Positions 8,633-18,245 of a stretch of 64,000 nt of DNA are shown piece by piece. A model generated the notes under the pieces. That model was not told where the DNA came from. It saw only the letters and a program-made list of their open reading frames with translations, and did no database searches. A program made the translations under genes and the position numbers. Each line of letters begins with the position of its first letter. The stretch's first letter is position 1. The DNA comes from Formosa undariae (lineage in GTDB: Bacteria; Bacteroidota; Bacteroidia; Flavobacteriales; Flavobacteriaceae): the NCBI RefSeq assembly GCF_042427615.1, contig NZ_JBHMEZ010000012.1:802976-866975 (forward strand), read 5' to 3'.

Positions 8633-10222
8633 ATGGAATTTTTAAACGCCACCTATTTAGCTCTTTTTTTAATTATTTGTATCGGTTTTATAATCGGTAA
8701 TATAAAAATAAAAGGGATTTCGTTAGACGTCTCTGCTATTATTTTTGTCGCCTTACTTTTTGGACATTTAGGAGTTGAGCTACCGGATATTTTACAAAAA
8801 ATCGGATTAATTTTATTTATTTACACCATTGGTCTGCAGGCAGGTCCTGGTTTCTTCGAATCGTTTAGAGAGAACGGTAAGAATCTTGTTATTATATCGG
8901 CTTTAGTTGTATTTACTGCAGCATTTATTACTTTCTTATCTATTCAATTTATGGGTATCGATAAGTCTATTGCTATTGGTTTAATGGCAGGCGCTTTAAC
9001 AAGTACACCTGGTTTAGCTACAGCTATTGATGTTACACAATCGCCTTTAGCATCTATTGGTTACGGTATCGCTTATCCGTTTGGAGTTATTGGCGTTATT
9101 TTATTTGTAAAATTATACCCAAAAATATTCAGAATTAATTTAACAAAAGAAGAAGATAGTTACGAAGCAAAGGCACATGGTCACTTCGATACAATTGTTA
9201 GAAGTACATTTAAAGTAGATAATATAGGTGCTATTGGTAAAACGATAGAAGAGCTTCAAATTAGATCTATGACCAAAGGTGTTGTTTCTAGAATAAAACA
9301 CAACAACAAGGCTTTTGTTCCTCGAAAAGATTCTATATTACATAAAGGTGATTATATACGCGTAGTTGGTACAGAAGAAGCTTTAAAACGCGTAGAGTTA
9401 CTTATTGGCCCTAGAGCTGATGTAGAAATATCTTTAGGAGAAGATTTTGTTGTACAATCGTATTTAATGACTAAAACGTCTTTAGTTAATAAAACCTTAG
9501 GAGAATTAAATCTAAAAGATAATTTTAATGCCACGATTACTAGAATTAGAAGAAGTGGTATAGATTTATCTCCAAACAGCACTTTAAGACTTCAAATTGG
9601 TGATAAACTAATGATTTCTAGTCAGAAGAGCGGTGTGTCGCAAATATCCAATCTTATTGGCGATAATAAAAGTAAACTTTCAGACACAGACTTTTTCCCA
9701 CTTGCTTTAGGTATTGTTATAGGTATTCTTGTGGGAGGCGTATCGATTTCTTTTGGGGATGCTTTTACCTTTAATTTAGGATTAACTGGAGGTATTCTAA
9801 TTGTAGCGATGGTTTTAGGTAGAATAGGGAAAACAGGAAATATTCTTTGGGTAATGAGTGGAAATTCAAACCAGTTATTACGACAATTTGGTTTAATGTT
9901 ATTCTTAGCTGTTGTAGGTACTAAAGCTGGAGCAACGCTTGTAGAAACGTATATGCTGTATGGTATTAAATTATTCTTAATTGGGGGGCTTATTACATTT
10001 GTTCCGATGCTTGTCGCCACAATAATAGCACGCATATTCTTTAAAATAAATACATTAACATTATTAGGAACCTTAACAGGCTCAATGACTAGTACGCCTG
10101 GATTAGCAGCAGTAGACACTATGACTAAAACAGATGCACCTTCGGTTGCTTACGCCACAGTGTATCCTATTGCCATGGTCCTTTTAATTATCTGTGCACA
10201 AATCTTAGGATTGTTATTATAG
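8633..10222 (+). CDS. AspT/YidE/YbjL-type transporter with two TrkA-C domains
   Basis: 529 residues. Two membrane halves, each containing the AspT/YbjL duplication motif (MAGALTSTPGLA near residue 120 and TGSMTSTPGLAAVD near 485), flank a cytoplasmic centre with two TrkA-C/RCK-C domains at roughly 184-260 and 270-345. The family holds aspartate:alanine exchangers and many uncharacterised carriers. No partner decarboxylase is nearby, so the substrate is unknown. It stands alone and ends before a bidirectional terminator. Confidence 0.85.
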   Translation: MEFLNATYLALFLIICIGFIIGNIKIKGISLDVSAIIFVALLFGHLGVELPDILQKIGLILFIYTIGLQAGPGFFESFRENGKNLVIISALVVFTAAFITFLSIQFMGIDKSIAIGLMAGALTSTPGLATAIDVTQSPLASIGYGIAYPFGVIGVILFVKLYPKIFRINLTKEEDSYEAKAHGHFDTIVRSTFKVDNIGAIGKTIEELQIRSMTKGVVSRIKHNNKAFVPRKDSILHKGDYIRVVGTEEALKRVELLIGPRADVEISLGEDFVVQSYLMTKTSLVNKTLGELNLKDNFNATITRIRRSGIDLSPNSTLRLQIGDKLMISSQKSGVSQISNLIGDNKSKLSDTDFFPLALGIVIGILVGGVSISFGDAFTFNLGLTGGILIVAMVLGRIGKTGNILWVMSGNSNQLLRQFGLMLFLAVVGTKAGATLVETYMLYGIKLFLIGGLITFVPMLVATIIARIFFKINTLTLLGTLTGSMTSTPGLAAVDTMTKTDAPSVAYATVYPIAMVLLIICAQILGLLL

Positions 10223-10315
10223 GTTAAATCGAACTTTTAGAATGTCCTATTAACGTCTTAAAAAGAGCAATAGCATTATAGTTTCAAAAATGTAAAACAC
10301 ATAACTTTTACGCAT

Positions 10316-10347
10316 AAAAAAATCCAGCTAATAGCTGGATTTTTTTG
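10316..10347. terminator. Bidirectional intrinsic terminator
   Basis: Perfect 9-bp stem AATCCAGCT / AGCTGGATT with a 3-nt loop, flanked by A and T runs. It lies between the convergent transporter (plus) and response regulator (minus) genes and can serve both. Confidence 0.85.
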
Positions 10348-10363
10348 TTATATTTAATACAGA

Positions 10364-11077
10364 TTATCCATTTTGACTGTTTACTACCAAACGGAAACCT
10401 TCACCGTGAATGTTTAATATTTCTACATTTTCATCACCTTTTAAATACTTTCTTAATTTGGCAATGTACACATCCATACTTCTAGATGTAAAATAGTTAT
10501 CATCTCTCCAAATCTTAGTCAACGCCAATTCTCTAGGCATTAAATCATTCTCATGTAAAGCTAACAAACGTAATAATTCGTTTTCTTTAGGAGATAATTT
10601 TATAGGATCCTCACCATTTAATTTTAAGAATCTTAGTTTCGAATTTAAATCGAAATTACCAATCTTAAATTCGAATTGCTTACTATCCGTAACTGTTTCC
10701 GAAGCTTTACGCTGTATAATAGCATGAATCTTCATTAATAGTACTTCACTATCAAAAGGCTTGTTTAAATAGTCGTCTGCACCAACTTTATAACCTCTTA
10801 ATACATCTTCTTTCATCGCTTTCGCTGTTAAAAAAATAATAGGCACTTCTGTGTTTTTTTCTCTGATTTCTTTAGCTAGAGTAAACCCATCCTTATAAGG
10901 CATCATTACATCTAGGATACATAAATCGAAATCGTCCTTTTTAAACTTTTCGAAACCTTCCATACCATTTTTAGCATGGGTTACCTCGTAATCGTTCATC
11001 ATTAAATAATCTTTAAGTACGGTTCCAAAATTTGGATCATCCTCTACTAATAATATTTTCTTATGTTGCTCGCTCAT
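10364..11077 (-). CDS. OmpR-family response regulator (RprY-like)
   Basis: 237 residues. The receiver domain has the acidic pair in LVEDD, phosphoacceptor D56 in LDVMMP and the conserved Lys in LNKPF; the second half is an OmpR/PhoB winged-helix DNA-binding domain ending in HGEGFRL. It is encoded 5 nt downstream of a histidine kinase in the same operon, the arrangement of Bacteroidota RprX/RprY-type pairs. Target genes are unknown. Confidence 0.9.
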   Translation of the reverse strand: MSEQHKKILLVEDDPNFGTVLKDYLMMNDYEVTHAKNGMEGFEKFKKDDFDLCILDVMMPYKDGFTLAKEIREKNTEVPIIFLTAKAMKEDVLRGYKVGADDYLNKPFDSEVLLMKIHAIIQRKASETVTDSKQFEFKIGNFDLNSKLRFLKLNGEDPIKLSPKENELLRLLALHENDLMPRELALTKIWRDDNYFTSRSMDVYIAKLRKYLKGDENVEILNIHGEGFRLVVNSQNG

Positions 11078-11082
11078 AACTT

Positions 11083-12657
11083 TTAAGATATTAATGGAAG
11101 TTTAACAATAAATGTACTTCCTTTTCCTTTTTCACTTTCCACCGAAATATGACCTTGATGATCATCTACTATTCGTTTTACATATGCAAGGCCTAGACCA
11201 TGACCTTTCACATTATGTATGTTTCCTGTGTGTTCTCTATAAAACTTTTCAAAAACTCGTTTTTGTGCGGCTTTGCTCATTCCGCTACCTTGGTCTTTTA
11301 TTTTTAATAATATACTATTTCCTACCGTCTCTGTGTACACATCTATTTTTGGTGCCTCTGGAGAGTATTTTATAGCATTATCTAACATATTAACTATAAC
11401 ATTTGTAAAGTGAGTCTCACTCGCTAATACTGAAGATTTTTCGGCATCTAAATGTAAATGTATAAAGCCTTGTCTATCTTCTACTATTAATTCGATGTGC
11501 GTAATTGCATCATGTACTAAGTCGTGTAAATCTGCACTATCCTTACTAATATTTAGCTCATTTTTTTCTAGCTTAGATATTCTTAATACATTTTCAACGT
11601 GTGCATGCATACGTTTATTCTCCTCTTTTATCATCTTAAGATAACGCATCACCTTTTCCTTATCATCTATTATCTTCGGATTCTTTATCGCATCCAATGC
11701 CAAATTAATAGTTGCAATAGGTGTTTTAAACTCATGCGTCATATTATTAATGAAATCATTCTTAATTTCTGAAATCTTACGTTGTTTTACCAATTGATAT
11801 AAAGCACTCGTATATGCAATAATTATAATAGAAGTAAATAAGAAAGATAACAATGTCATAACCACTATAGACGACATGATAAACTTCTTTCCTTCTGGGA
11901 AATTGACCAATAATCTAAAGTTGTTCTGGCTATTTTCATTTGGAAAAATAGGAACACTAAAAGTTTTATCATCTTTCAATTCAAAGGCATCACTTTGCAC
12001 TTTAGTCGCTAAATCGTTACTATATATAGCAAATTCATAATCGATATCTATATTATCTTCATGAAGTTTCTTGGTTAACAACCTTTTTATTTCTTCCTTT
12101 TTAACACGCTTATAAATTGGTGTTCTACTACTTGAAACTTTAAATGTTTCTTCAAAAATTTGCTTTTCAGCTTCATTAAATCGTCCCATTTTAGAAATAC
12201 TTAAAACCGGGGTTACATTAACATTGTTTTCTATAATACTTTTATTACTATAAATTTTAGTTTCAGCCTTACCTATTAACCGAGTAATATTAATGCTATC
12301 TAAACCTATGTCAAAGATCGAAGACGACAACTTATAGTTCTCTTCTAAAATTCCACTTCTGTAAATTAAAGTTTCATCTGTACTTTCGTTTTGTATACTA
12401 AATAAAAGTTCCGTAATTGAGACACTATCTGGTTCTTTTTTTTGATTTATATATCGTTGATACTTTTTATAATATGTATTTAATTCGCGTTGTTCAATAT
12501 CTTCAGACACATAGCTTAATGCCTTCTTTACATTAAACGTAAATTGTTTCTCTTCGTTCTCAACCGCATTTTTAATATATCGTGCTTGTACAAAGATGAT
12601 ACCTATTAGCGATAGGCTCATTAGTATCACTAACAATATAAACAATTTTTTACTCAT
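11083..12657 (-). CDS. Membrane sensor histidine kinase (RprX-like)
   Basis: 524 residues. Transmembrane helices at about 5-25 and 261-287 enclose a periplasmic sensor region of some 230 residues. The phosphoacceptor is H308 in MTHEFKTPIA, followed by HATPase N, G1 and G2 boxes (NMLDNAIKYS, KDQGSGM, GHGLGLAYV). It is the first gene of a two-gene operon with the response regulator. A TAATTTTG -7 element ends only 4 nt before the ATG. Confidence 0.92.
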   Translation of the reverse strand: MSKKLFILLVILMSLSLIGIIFVQARYIKNAVENEEKQFTFNVKKALSYVSEDIEQRELNTYYKKYQRYINQKKEPDSVSITELLFSIQNESTDETLIYRSGILEENYKLSSSIFDIGLDSINITRLIGKAETKIYSNKSIIENNVNVTPVLSISKMGRFNEAEKQIFEETFKVSSSRTPIYKRVKKEEIKRLLTKKLHEDNIDIDYEFAIYSNDLATKVQSDAFELKDDKTFSVPIFPNENSQNNFRLLVNFPEGKKFIMSSIVVMTLLSFLFTSIIIIAYTSALYQLVKQRKISEIKNDFINNMTHEFKTPIATINLALDAIKNPKIIDDKEKVMRYLKMIKEENKRMHAHVENVLRISKLEKNELNISKDSADLHDLVHDAITHIELIVEDRQGFIHLHLDAEKSSVLASETHFTNVIVNMLDNAIKYSPEAPKIDVYTETVGNSILLKIKDQGSGMSKAAQKRVFEKFYREHTGNIHNVKGHGLGLAYVKRIVDDHQGHISVESEKGKGSTFIVKLPLIS

Positions 12658-12661
12658 CGTT

Positions 12662-12669
12662 CAAAATTA
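12662..12669 (-). promoter_or_regulatory. -7 element (TAATTTTG) directly before the histidine kinase
   Basis: Minus-strand TAnnTTTG ending 4 nt before the ATG at 12657, so the message is probably leaderless. No TTG at the ideal -33 distance. Confidence 0.5.
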
Positions 12670-12734
12670 ACATTTTAACATTTAGCTTTTTTAACATTTA
12701 ACCTTACATTAACAAATTTGTTAAAATTGCTCTT

Positions 12735-13325
12735 TTATTTAATTTTATTAAGTATTGTGTTGTGAATTTCATCTACTTGGTCTTGCATATGGGACATCGT
12801 ATCATTCACAATAACGAAGTCAGATTTTGATATTCTTTTAGCATCGTCCCACTGCTTATTCATTATAGATTCTATCTTTTCGACAGTGGTATTATCGCGT
12901 TTTAAGATACGCTCGATCTTAGTCGCTTTATCTAAAGTCACCGTAATAATAAAATCGCAAGACGTATCGGCACGGCTTTCAAACAAAATCGCAGATTCTT
13001 TTAAAATATACGCAGAATTCTGTTGGCTAACCCAAGTTTTAAAATGTGAAGCTACTCTGGGGTGTACTATCGCATTCATCTTTTCCAACAGTTCTTTATC
13101 GTTAAAAATAGCATCCGAAATAAACGGTTTATTTAAAACACCCTCTTTATACGTGTCTTCTCCAAACAATGAAATTAATTCCGATTTTATCTCTGGAGAT
13201 TGCACCATAAGTAATTTGGCTTCGTCATCCGAAATGTACATGGGAATCCCGTACGTTTTATGAAACGCTCTTGCTACGGTAGATTTACCGCTACCAATAC
13301 CCCCAGTGATACCAACAACTATCAT
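12735..13325 (-). CDS. coaE: Dephospho-CoA kinase
   Basis: 196 residues. It performs the last step of coenzyme A synthesis, phosphorylating the 3'-OH of dephospho-CoA. The P-loop GITGGIGSGKST lies at residues 5-16, followed by the SDDEAK segment and the ILFES motif. It overlaps the preceding YbbR-domain gene by 4 bases, so the two are translationally coupled. CoaBC, an earlier enzyme of the same pathway, is at 19.1-20.3 kb. Confidence 0.94.
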   Translation of the reverse strand: MIVVGITGGIGSGKSTVARAFHKTYGIPMYISDDEAKLLMVQSPEIKSELISLFGEDTYKEGVLNKPFISDAIFNDKELLEKMNAIVHPRVASHFKTWVSQQNSAYILKESAILFESRADTSCDFIITVTLDKATKIERILKRDNTTVEKIESIMNKQWDDAKRISKSDFVIVNDTMSHMQDQVDEIHNTILNKIK

Positions 13326-14284
13326 TCTGTAATTATAAATTCTATTTTTTGCTGAATAATTTTCGCACTTTTAACTGTCCCTGGTTTTGCAACAAGTTCC
13401 GGTACTAAATACGACTGATTGTCTAAATGCTTTTCGTAATCGCATTCGACTTTAAAGTCCTTTTCCAGAACGTCTTTAAATCCACTTAAATTTGTATAAT
13501 AAGAAACAGAGACTGATTTTGGATAATATTTTAAAGATAGGTTTTTTGGGACATTTTTTATAGTCACCGGAATATTAAATACGCCTTCGGTAAACGTTTC
13601 TACTTTGGCCGTTAAACGCACACTTTTATGAGAAAACTGAATATGATCCTTATTTTTAGGCAATTCTAATTTAAGAAATTGATTTATATTTAAATGCACA
13701 TCTGTTAACTCCAGAGGGACCGTTTCGATTTGGGTTAATGCATTTAGTATTTTTTCGGGGCCAACAACATGAATCGTATCTGGTGTTATAGTGAATCCGT
13801 CTAAGACATCGTATCCTGGACTAAATTGAATCCTTTTATTCAAAACTACAGGAATATCCTTCGTTGCATTCTCATCGTATTTAAACTCCAAAACATCCGG
13901 AGAAATACTAATAAGCTCAACATCTTTATCGAATTGATCGTTAATTTTAGAATACGATCGCTGTTGATTCCATGAAAATGTAGAATCGGTTAGATTTAAT
14001 TTATCCTCATAATCTACAGTTAACCTAGGATTAGATAAATAGTATCTTAAAAACTTAAAACCATATGTCTTTAGAGTCACGTTTAATTGTTGACTACTAT
14101 CATTTAAAACCACAAACGTTTCTGGAATATTTACTATAGTTACAGAAAATGTAATGGTATTTGTAAATGTTCTAGACAGTTTATTTAGGATTAAAATAGT
14201 AAACGACAATGCAAGAAATAGAGCAAAAACATTTATTTTCTTACTACTAACAAATCTTAAAAACCTTGATTTAATATCTTTCAT
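13322..14284 (-). CDS. YbbR/CdaR-like domain protein
   Basis: 320 residues with an N-terminal membrane anchor (residues 18-35) and an extracytoplasmic all-beta remainder that resembles YbbR repeats, as in CdaR proteins. In Firmicutes CdaR regulates the diadenylate cyclase CdaA, but no such gene is in view. It overlaps coaE by 4 bases and begins 2 nt after the glycosyltransferase stop, so GT2-YbbR-coaE form one operon. Function uncertain. Confidence 0.75.
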   Translation of the reverse strand: MKDIKSRFLRFVSSKKINVFALFLALSFTILILNKLSRTFTNTITFSVTIVNIPETFVVLNDSSQQLNVTLKTYGFKFLRYYLSNPRLTVDYEDKLNLTDSTFSWNQQRSYSKINDQFDKDVELISISPDVLEFKYDENATKDIPVVLNKRIQFSPGYDVLDGFTITPDTIHVVGPEKILNALTQIETVPLELTDVHLNINQFLKLELPKNKDHIQFSHKSVRLTAKVETFTEGVFNIPVTIKNVPKNLSLKYYPKSVSVSYYTNLSGFKDVLEKDFKVECDYEKHLDNQSYLVPELVAKPGTVKSAKIIQQKIEFIITE

Positions 14285-14286
14285 TT

Positions 14287-15291
14287 CTATAATTTAAAGA
14301 ATAATTCTGGAAACACAAGTTTTGCATCTTTTTTTAATAGTTGAATAGTGACAAACGATTTTAAGAAGCCATAACCATAACCTTCAAACTGAATTAATAT
14401 TGCTGGTATCGCGAGTACAGCCACTACTAAACTTTTAGATTGTATTAATGCAAAAAAGAATGCCAAAATAAAATACATAAGATAGCATAATAAAAACCAT
14501 TTAAACTGAAATATATAAGCGACAATGGAAACTACCAAGCCTAGAGTAAATAGTGTTGGAAACCAATATGTAATTTTAGCTGTGTGTGGATGCCATGAAT
14601 TTAAAATAGGACGAACCATTCCAAATTTATAAACCTGTTTATAAAATTTAGACCATGAAATACGACGCTTATGATACACAAAAGCATCTGCAATTAATTT
14701 GGTTTTAAATCCTAAAGCCCAAAGTCTTATCGATAAGTCGGGATCTTCTCCAGGATGAATCGTTCCAAACCCTTGAGACGCTTCGAAAGCAACTTTAGAC
14801 AATCCCATATTAAAACTTCTGGGCTGAAATTTTCCAATCTGATTTTTACTTCCACGAATACCACCGGTAGTAATAAAAGACGTCATCGAAAAATTGATTG
14901 CTTTCTGTAACTTAGTAAATGAGGCATCTGCAGCATCTGGACCACCAAAACAATCTACGTATACTGCATTTAAACTTAAATCTACTTCACTTAAATAATT
15001 TGAAGGTAATACACAATCGGAATCTAAAATAATAAAATAATTACCTTTAGCATGCGTCATTCCGAAGTTTCGAGAATCTCCAGGGCCTGAATTTTCTTTA
15101 AAAAAATAAGCAATATTTAACCTGTCTTTAAAGGCATCGACAACCATTTCTGAAGTCTCGGTGGAGCCATCTTCGATGATTACAATTTCGAAATCTAAGG
15201 TGGTTTTTAGATTAACAAAACTCAGCAATAGTTCCTCAGTTTCCTCAGGACGATTATATACAGGAATAATAAAGGAATACTGTAATGGCAT
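14287..15291 (-). CDS. Family 2 glycosyltransferase, membrane-associated
   Basis: 334 residues from ATG at 15291. A GT-A fold of family 2 is shown by SFIIPVYNRPEE near the start and ILDSDCVLP, with HPGEDPDLSIRLW later. The C-terminal third holds hydrophobic helices (roughly 235-300), so it sits at the inner membrane. An upstream TTG at 15297 is possible, but a TACATTTG element ends 3 nt before the ATG and favours the shorter form. It heads the GT2-YbbR-coaE operon. Acceptor unknown. Confidence 0.87.
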   Translation of the reverse strand: MPLQYSFIIPVYNRPEETEELLLSFVNLKTTLDFEIVIIEDGSTETSEMVVDAFKDRLNIAYFFKENSGPGDSRNFGMTHAKGNYFIILDSDCVLPSNYLSEVDLSLNAVYVDCFGGPDAADASFTKLQKAINFSMTSFITTGGIRGSKNQIGKFQPRSFNMGLSKVAFEASQGFGTIHPGEDPDLSIRLWALGFKTKLIADAFVYHKRRISWSKFYKQVYKFGMVRPILNSWHPHTAKITYWFPTLFTLGLVVSIVAYIFQFKWFLLCYLMYFILAFFFALIQSKSLVVAVLAIPAILIQFEGYGYGFLKSFVTIQLLKKDAKLVFPELFFKL

Positions 15292-15294
15292 ACA

Positions 15295-15302
15295 CAAATG
15301 TA
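15295..15302 (-). promoter_or_regulatory. -7 element (TACATTTG) directly before the glycosyltransferase
   Basis: Minus-strand TAnnTTTG match that ends 3 nt before the ATG at 15291, implying a leaderless transcript. Confidence 0.5.
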
Positions 15303-15313
15303 ATTAAATGCAT

Positions 15314-15342
15314 AAAAAAAGCCACCTTTTTAGGCGGCTTTT
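15314..15342 (-). terminator. Intrinsic terminator after fabI
   Basis: On the minus strand, AAAAGCCGCC and GGTGGCTTTT pair across a 6-nt loop (one G-U), followed by a T run. It lies 21 bp past the fabI stop. Confidence 0.8.
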
Positions 15343-15362
15343 AAAAGACTTTATGAAGTCTG

Positions 15363-16190
15363 TTATTCTTTAGTTTCAGATTCTACAAAGGCTTCCATAA
15401 CTTCGTTACTTACTCCCATATTACTAAATCCACCATCATTATACAAGTTTTGCAACGTAACACGTTTAGTTAAATCACTAAATAATGTAACCGTGTAATT
15501 AGCACAATCTAAAGCTGTAGCATTACCAAGTGGCGACATTTTATCTGCATAAGCAATAAAACCATCAAACCCTTTAACACCACTACCTGCAGTTGTAGGC
15601 GTTGGAGATTGAGAAATTGTATTTACTCTAACTTTTTTATCTTTTCCGAAGAAATATCCAAAACTACGAGCAACACTTTCTAAATATGCTTTATTATCGG
15701 CCATGTCGTTATAATCTGGAAACACACGTTGTGCTGCCATATAAGTTAAACCAACAATACTTCCCCATTCGTTCATAGCATCTGCCTTGTAAAGCGTTTG
15801 CATTACTTTATGAAAAGACATTGCAGAAACATCTGTTCCTTTTTTTGTGAATTCGTAATTTTGATCTGTATAGTGGTTTCCTTTTCTTACGTTAATTGAC
15901 ATTCCGATTGAATGTAAAACGAAATCAATTTTTCCGCCTAAAATCTCCATAGATTTTTCAACTAAATTTTGTAAATCTTCTACAGAAGTCGCGTCTGCAG
16001 GAATAATTTGAGATCCTGTTTTTTCAGCCAATTCATTTATTTGCCCCATTCGCATTGCTACAGGTGCATTGGTTAAAACAAATGTTCCTCCTTCTTCATG
16101 AACACGTTCTGCAGTTTTCCAAGCGATTGAATTTGCATCTAATGCTCCAAAAATGATTCCTCTTTTTCCCTTTAATAAATTGTATGACAT
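15363..16190 (-). CDS. fabI: Enoyl-[acyl-carrier-protein] reductase (NADH)
   Basis: 275 residues. It catalyses the last reduction in each round of fatty-acid elongation. This SDR-family enzyme has the catalytic Tyr-x6-Lys in PDYNDMADNKA and the SPTPTTAGSG loop, typical of the Bacteroidota FabI branch. It is monocistronic: a terminator follows and a -7 box at 16242-16249 precedes. An inverted repeat CTAGGA-N5-TCCTAG at 16219-16235 covers the expected transcription start and may bind a regulator. Confidence 0.93.
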   Translation of the reverse strand: MSYNLLKGKRGIIFGALDANSIAWKTAERVHEEGGTFVLTNAPVAMRMGQINELAEKTGSQIIPADATSVEDLQNLVEKSMEILGGKIDFVLHSIGMSINVRKGNHYTDQNYEFTKKGTDVSAMSFHKVMQTLYKADAMNEWGSIVGLTYMAAQRVFPDYNDMADNKAYLESVARSFGYFFGKDKKVRVNTISQSPTPTTAGSGVKGFDGFIAYADKMSPLGNATALDCANYTVTLFSDLTKRVTLQNLYNDGGFSNMGVSNEVMEAFVESETKE

Positions 16191-16218
16191 ATTTTTTTTA
16201 TTCTAAATTTAACTTTGC

Positions 16219-16235
16219 CTAGGACTAAATCCTAG
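16219..16235. promoter_or_regulatory. Inverted repeat at the fabI transcription start
   Basis: CTAGGA-N5-TCCTAG, a perfect 6-bp dyad immediately downstream of the fabI -7 element. Its position suits a repressor operator or a short leader hairpin. Confidence 0.45.
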
Positions 16236-16241
16236 AATCAA

Positions 16242-16249
16242 CAAAGTTA
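16242..16249 (-). promoter_or_regulatory. -7 element (TAACTTTG) for fabI
   Basis: TAnnTTTG match on the minus strand, 51 nt before the fabI ATG. No TTG at ideal spacing. Confidence 0.45.
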
Positions 16250-16259
16250 ATAAAACTTT

Positions 16260-16520
16260 TTATTCTATTAATAATTCATTTTTAGTAATAATTGTAGCGT
16301 CTTCTCTAACCCAATTCCCATTGCTATAAACAAGTATACCATATGTATTATGATAAAGCTTCTGCCCTTCTATGGCGCTATCTATCGGAGGGAATACAAA
16401 ATCAGGAATACATTCTCCCTCAGAATAAATACCACTACAAGTGCCTTCATCATCGCCATCACAACTACTAAAGGTTAAAAATAACCCAAAAACAAACAGT
16501 AGCATGAAGGACTCTTTCAT
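16260..16520 (-). CDS. Small lipoprotein, hypothetical
   Basis: 86 residues. A hydrophobic signal sequence ends in the lipobox-like FSSC with Cys near residue 20, followed by an acidic GDDEG stretch typical of outer-membrane-sorted Bacteroidota lipoproteins. It starts 11 nt after the recN stop on the same strand, so it is probably read through from recN. No known domain. Confidence 0.6.
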   Translation of the reverse strand: MKESFMLLFVFGLFLTFSSCDGDDEGTCSGIYSEGECIPDFVFPPIDSAIEGQKLYHNTYGILVYSNGNWVREDATIITKNELLIE

Positions 16521-16531
16521 CTTAAATCGTG

Positions 16532-18184
16532 TTAGTTTAATAATTGCTTGGCATGTGCTATAGCAGAACTTGACAATTCTAATCCGCCTAACATTTGTGC
16601 TATTTCTACAATACGATCTTCACCTTTTATTACGATTAGATTTGTAGTCGTAATCTGGTTTACATCTTCTTTATAGACTTTTAAATGTGTATCTCCTTTT
16701 GCTGCTACTTGAGGTAAATGTGTAATTGCAAACACCTGCATACTGTTACTCATTTGCTTCATAATTACTCCCATTTTATTCGATATTTCACCAGAAACTC
16801 CAGTATCAATCTCGTCGAACATTATAGTTGGTAATTGCATATATTTGGATAACACCGATTTTATAGCCAACATAATTCGGGACAATTCTCCACCCGACGC
16901 GGCTTTATTTAATGCTTTAAAAGCCCCACCTTTATTAGCTGAAAACAGAAACTGTAAATCGTCTTTCCCATTGGAATGAAACTCTGAAGCCTCTTTTAAA
17001 GTGATTTCAAACTGGGCATTTGGCATTCCTAAATCGGCTAATAATGTTTCTAATTGCGATTTTAAAGTTGGAATAACTCCATTACGTTTGGTATGAATTG
17101 TTTTCGCTAATGCATTTAAAGCCTTTTCAATCTTAGCAATTTCAGTTTTTAATTTCTGAATGTTTTTATCTAGATTTTCAGTCACGCCTACTTTTTCATC
17201 TAAAGCGTTCTGAATCTCTAGTAATTCTGAAATTTCTGAAACCAAGTGTTTTTTCTTCAAATTATGAAGCAGTTGTAATCTTGAATTCACAACTTCTAAA
17301 CGACTCGGATCTGCTTCTAGAGCATCTTCCGAAGCTTCTATTTCTGTAAAAATATCGTATAATTCGATAAAATTACTATCTATTCTATCGTATAAATCTT
17401 TATACTTCTGAGAGAATGATGCAATCTTACTAAAGTTTGTTTTTATTTCGGTAAGAATGGCTAACCCTCCTATTTGCTCGTCACTTAATAACTGATGAGA
17501 AGCGCCAATCTTTTCTTTAATCGCTTCAATATTATCAAGCGTTTCGTATTCTTCTTCTAAAGATTCAAACTCGCCAACAACCAATTTAGCATCAATCAAT
17601 TCCTGTAATAAAAACGAATTGTATTCATGTTCCTTATTCGCTTCTGTTTGAAAATCTAACAGTTTTTTTAATTCTTTCTGAAGAGATTTATAGCTTTTTA
17701 ACTGACTTTTATAATCAACTAAAGGTTCTTCAACCTTTGCTAAAGCATCAATAACCTGAAATTGAAATGCATCGTCTGTAAGCTGCATGGTTTGATGTTG
17801 CGAATGAATATCGATTAAACGCTCGCCTAATGCTTGTAAACTACTCACAGTAACTGGAGAATCGTTTACAAATGCACGAGATTTACCCGAAGGTAAAATT
17901 TCGCGACGAATGATAGTTTGTGGTTCAAAATCTAAATCTTCCTGTTCGTAAACAGCCTCTAAATTGTAGTTTGAAACATCGAAAACAGCTTCAATAATAC
18001 ACTTCTGAGTATCGTCTTTTAAAGACGATAAATCTGCGCGTTTACCTAGAATTAACGATAATGCACCAAGTAAAATAGATTTACCTGCACCGGTTTCTCC
18101 AGTGATAATGGTAAAACCAGAATTAAAATCTGCCTGTAAATCGTCGATTAAGGCATAGTTTTTTATAGATAGGGATGTAAGCAA
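16532..18184 (-). CDS. recN: DNA repair protein RecN
   Basis: 550 residues, an SMC-like ATPase that handles double-strand breaks. The N-terminal Walker A motif TGETGAGKS lies near residues 28-36, two long coiled-coil arms occupy roughly 160-360, and the C-terminal half has the ABC signature ASGGELSRIMLA and Walker B TIMFDEIDTG. It is the first gene downstream of the porD-like gene in a conserved Bacteroidota block. A TACCTTTG element at 18214-18221 could drive it independently. Confidence 0.95.
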   Translation of the reverse strand: MLTSLSIKNYALIDDLQADFNSGFTIITGETGAGKSILLGALSLILGKRADLSSLKDDTQKCIIEAVFDVSNYNLEAVYEQEDLDFEPQTIIRREILPSGKSRAFVNDSPVTVSSLQALGERLIDIHSQHQTMQLTDDAFQFQVIDALAKVEEPLVDYKSQLKSYKSLQKELKKLLDFQTEANKEHEYNSFLLQELIDAKLVVGEFESLEEEYETLDNIEAIKEKIGASHQLLSDEQIGGLAILTEIKTNFSKIASFSQKYKDLYDRIDSNFIELYDIFTEIEASEDALEADPSRLEVVNSRLQLLHNLKKKHLVSEISELLEIQNALDEKVGVTENLDKNIQKLKTEIAKIEKALNALAKTIHTKRNGVIPTLKSQLETLLADLGMPNAQFEITLKEASEFHSNGKDDLQFLFSANKGGAFKALNKAASGGELSRIMLAIKSVLSKYMQLPTIMFDEIDTGVSGEISNKMGVIMKQMSNSMQVFAITHLPQVAAKGDTHLKVYKEDVNQITTTNLIVIKGEDRIVEIAQMLGGLELSSSAIAHAKQLLN

Positions 18185-18245
18185 TGTGATTGAGGTGCTT
18201 TAGATTTGTAAATCAAAGGTAATTTAGATTTAAGTCGTAATCAAA

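Noticed and set aside
9622..10119. 165-residue minus-strand ORF
   Set aside because: Shadow of the transporter gene; no start signal, and the composition mirrors membrane-helix codons on the other strand.
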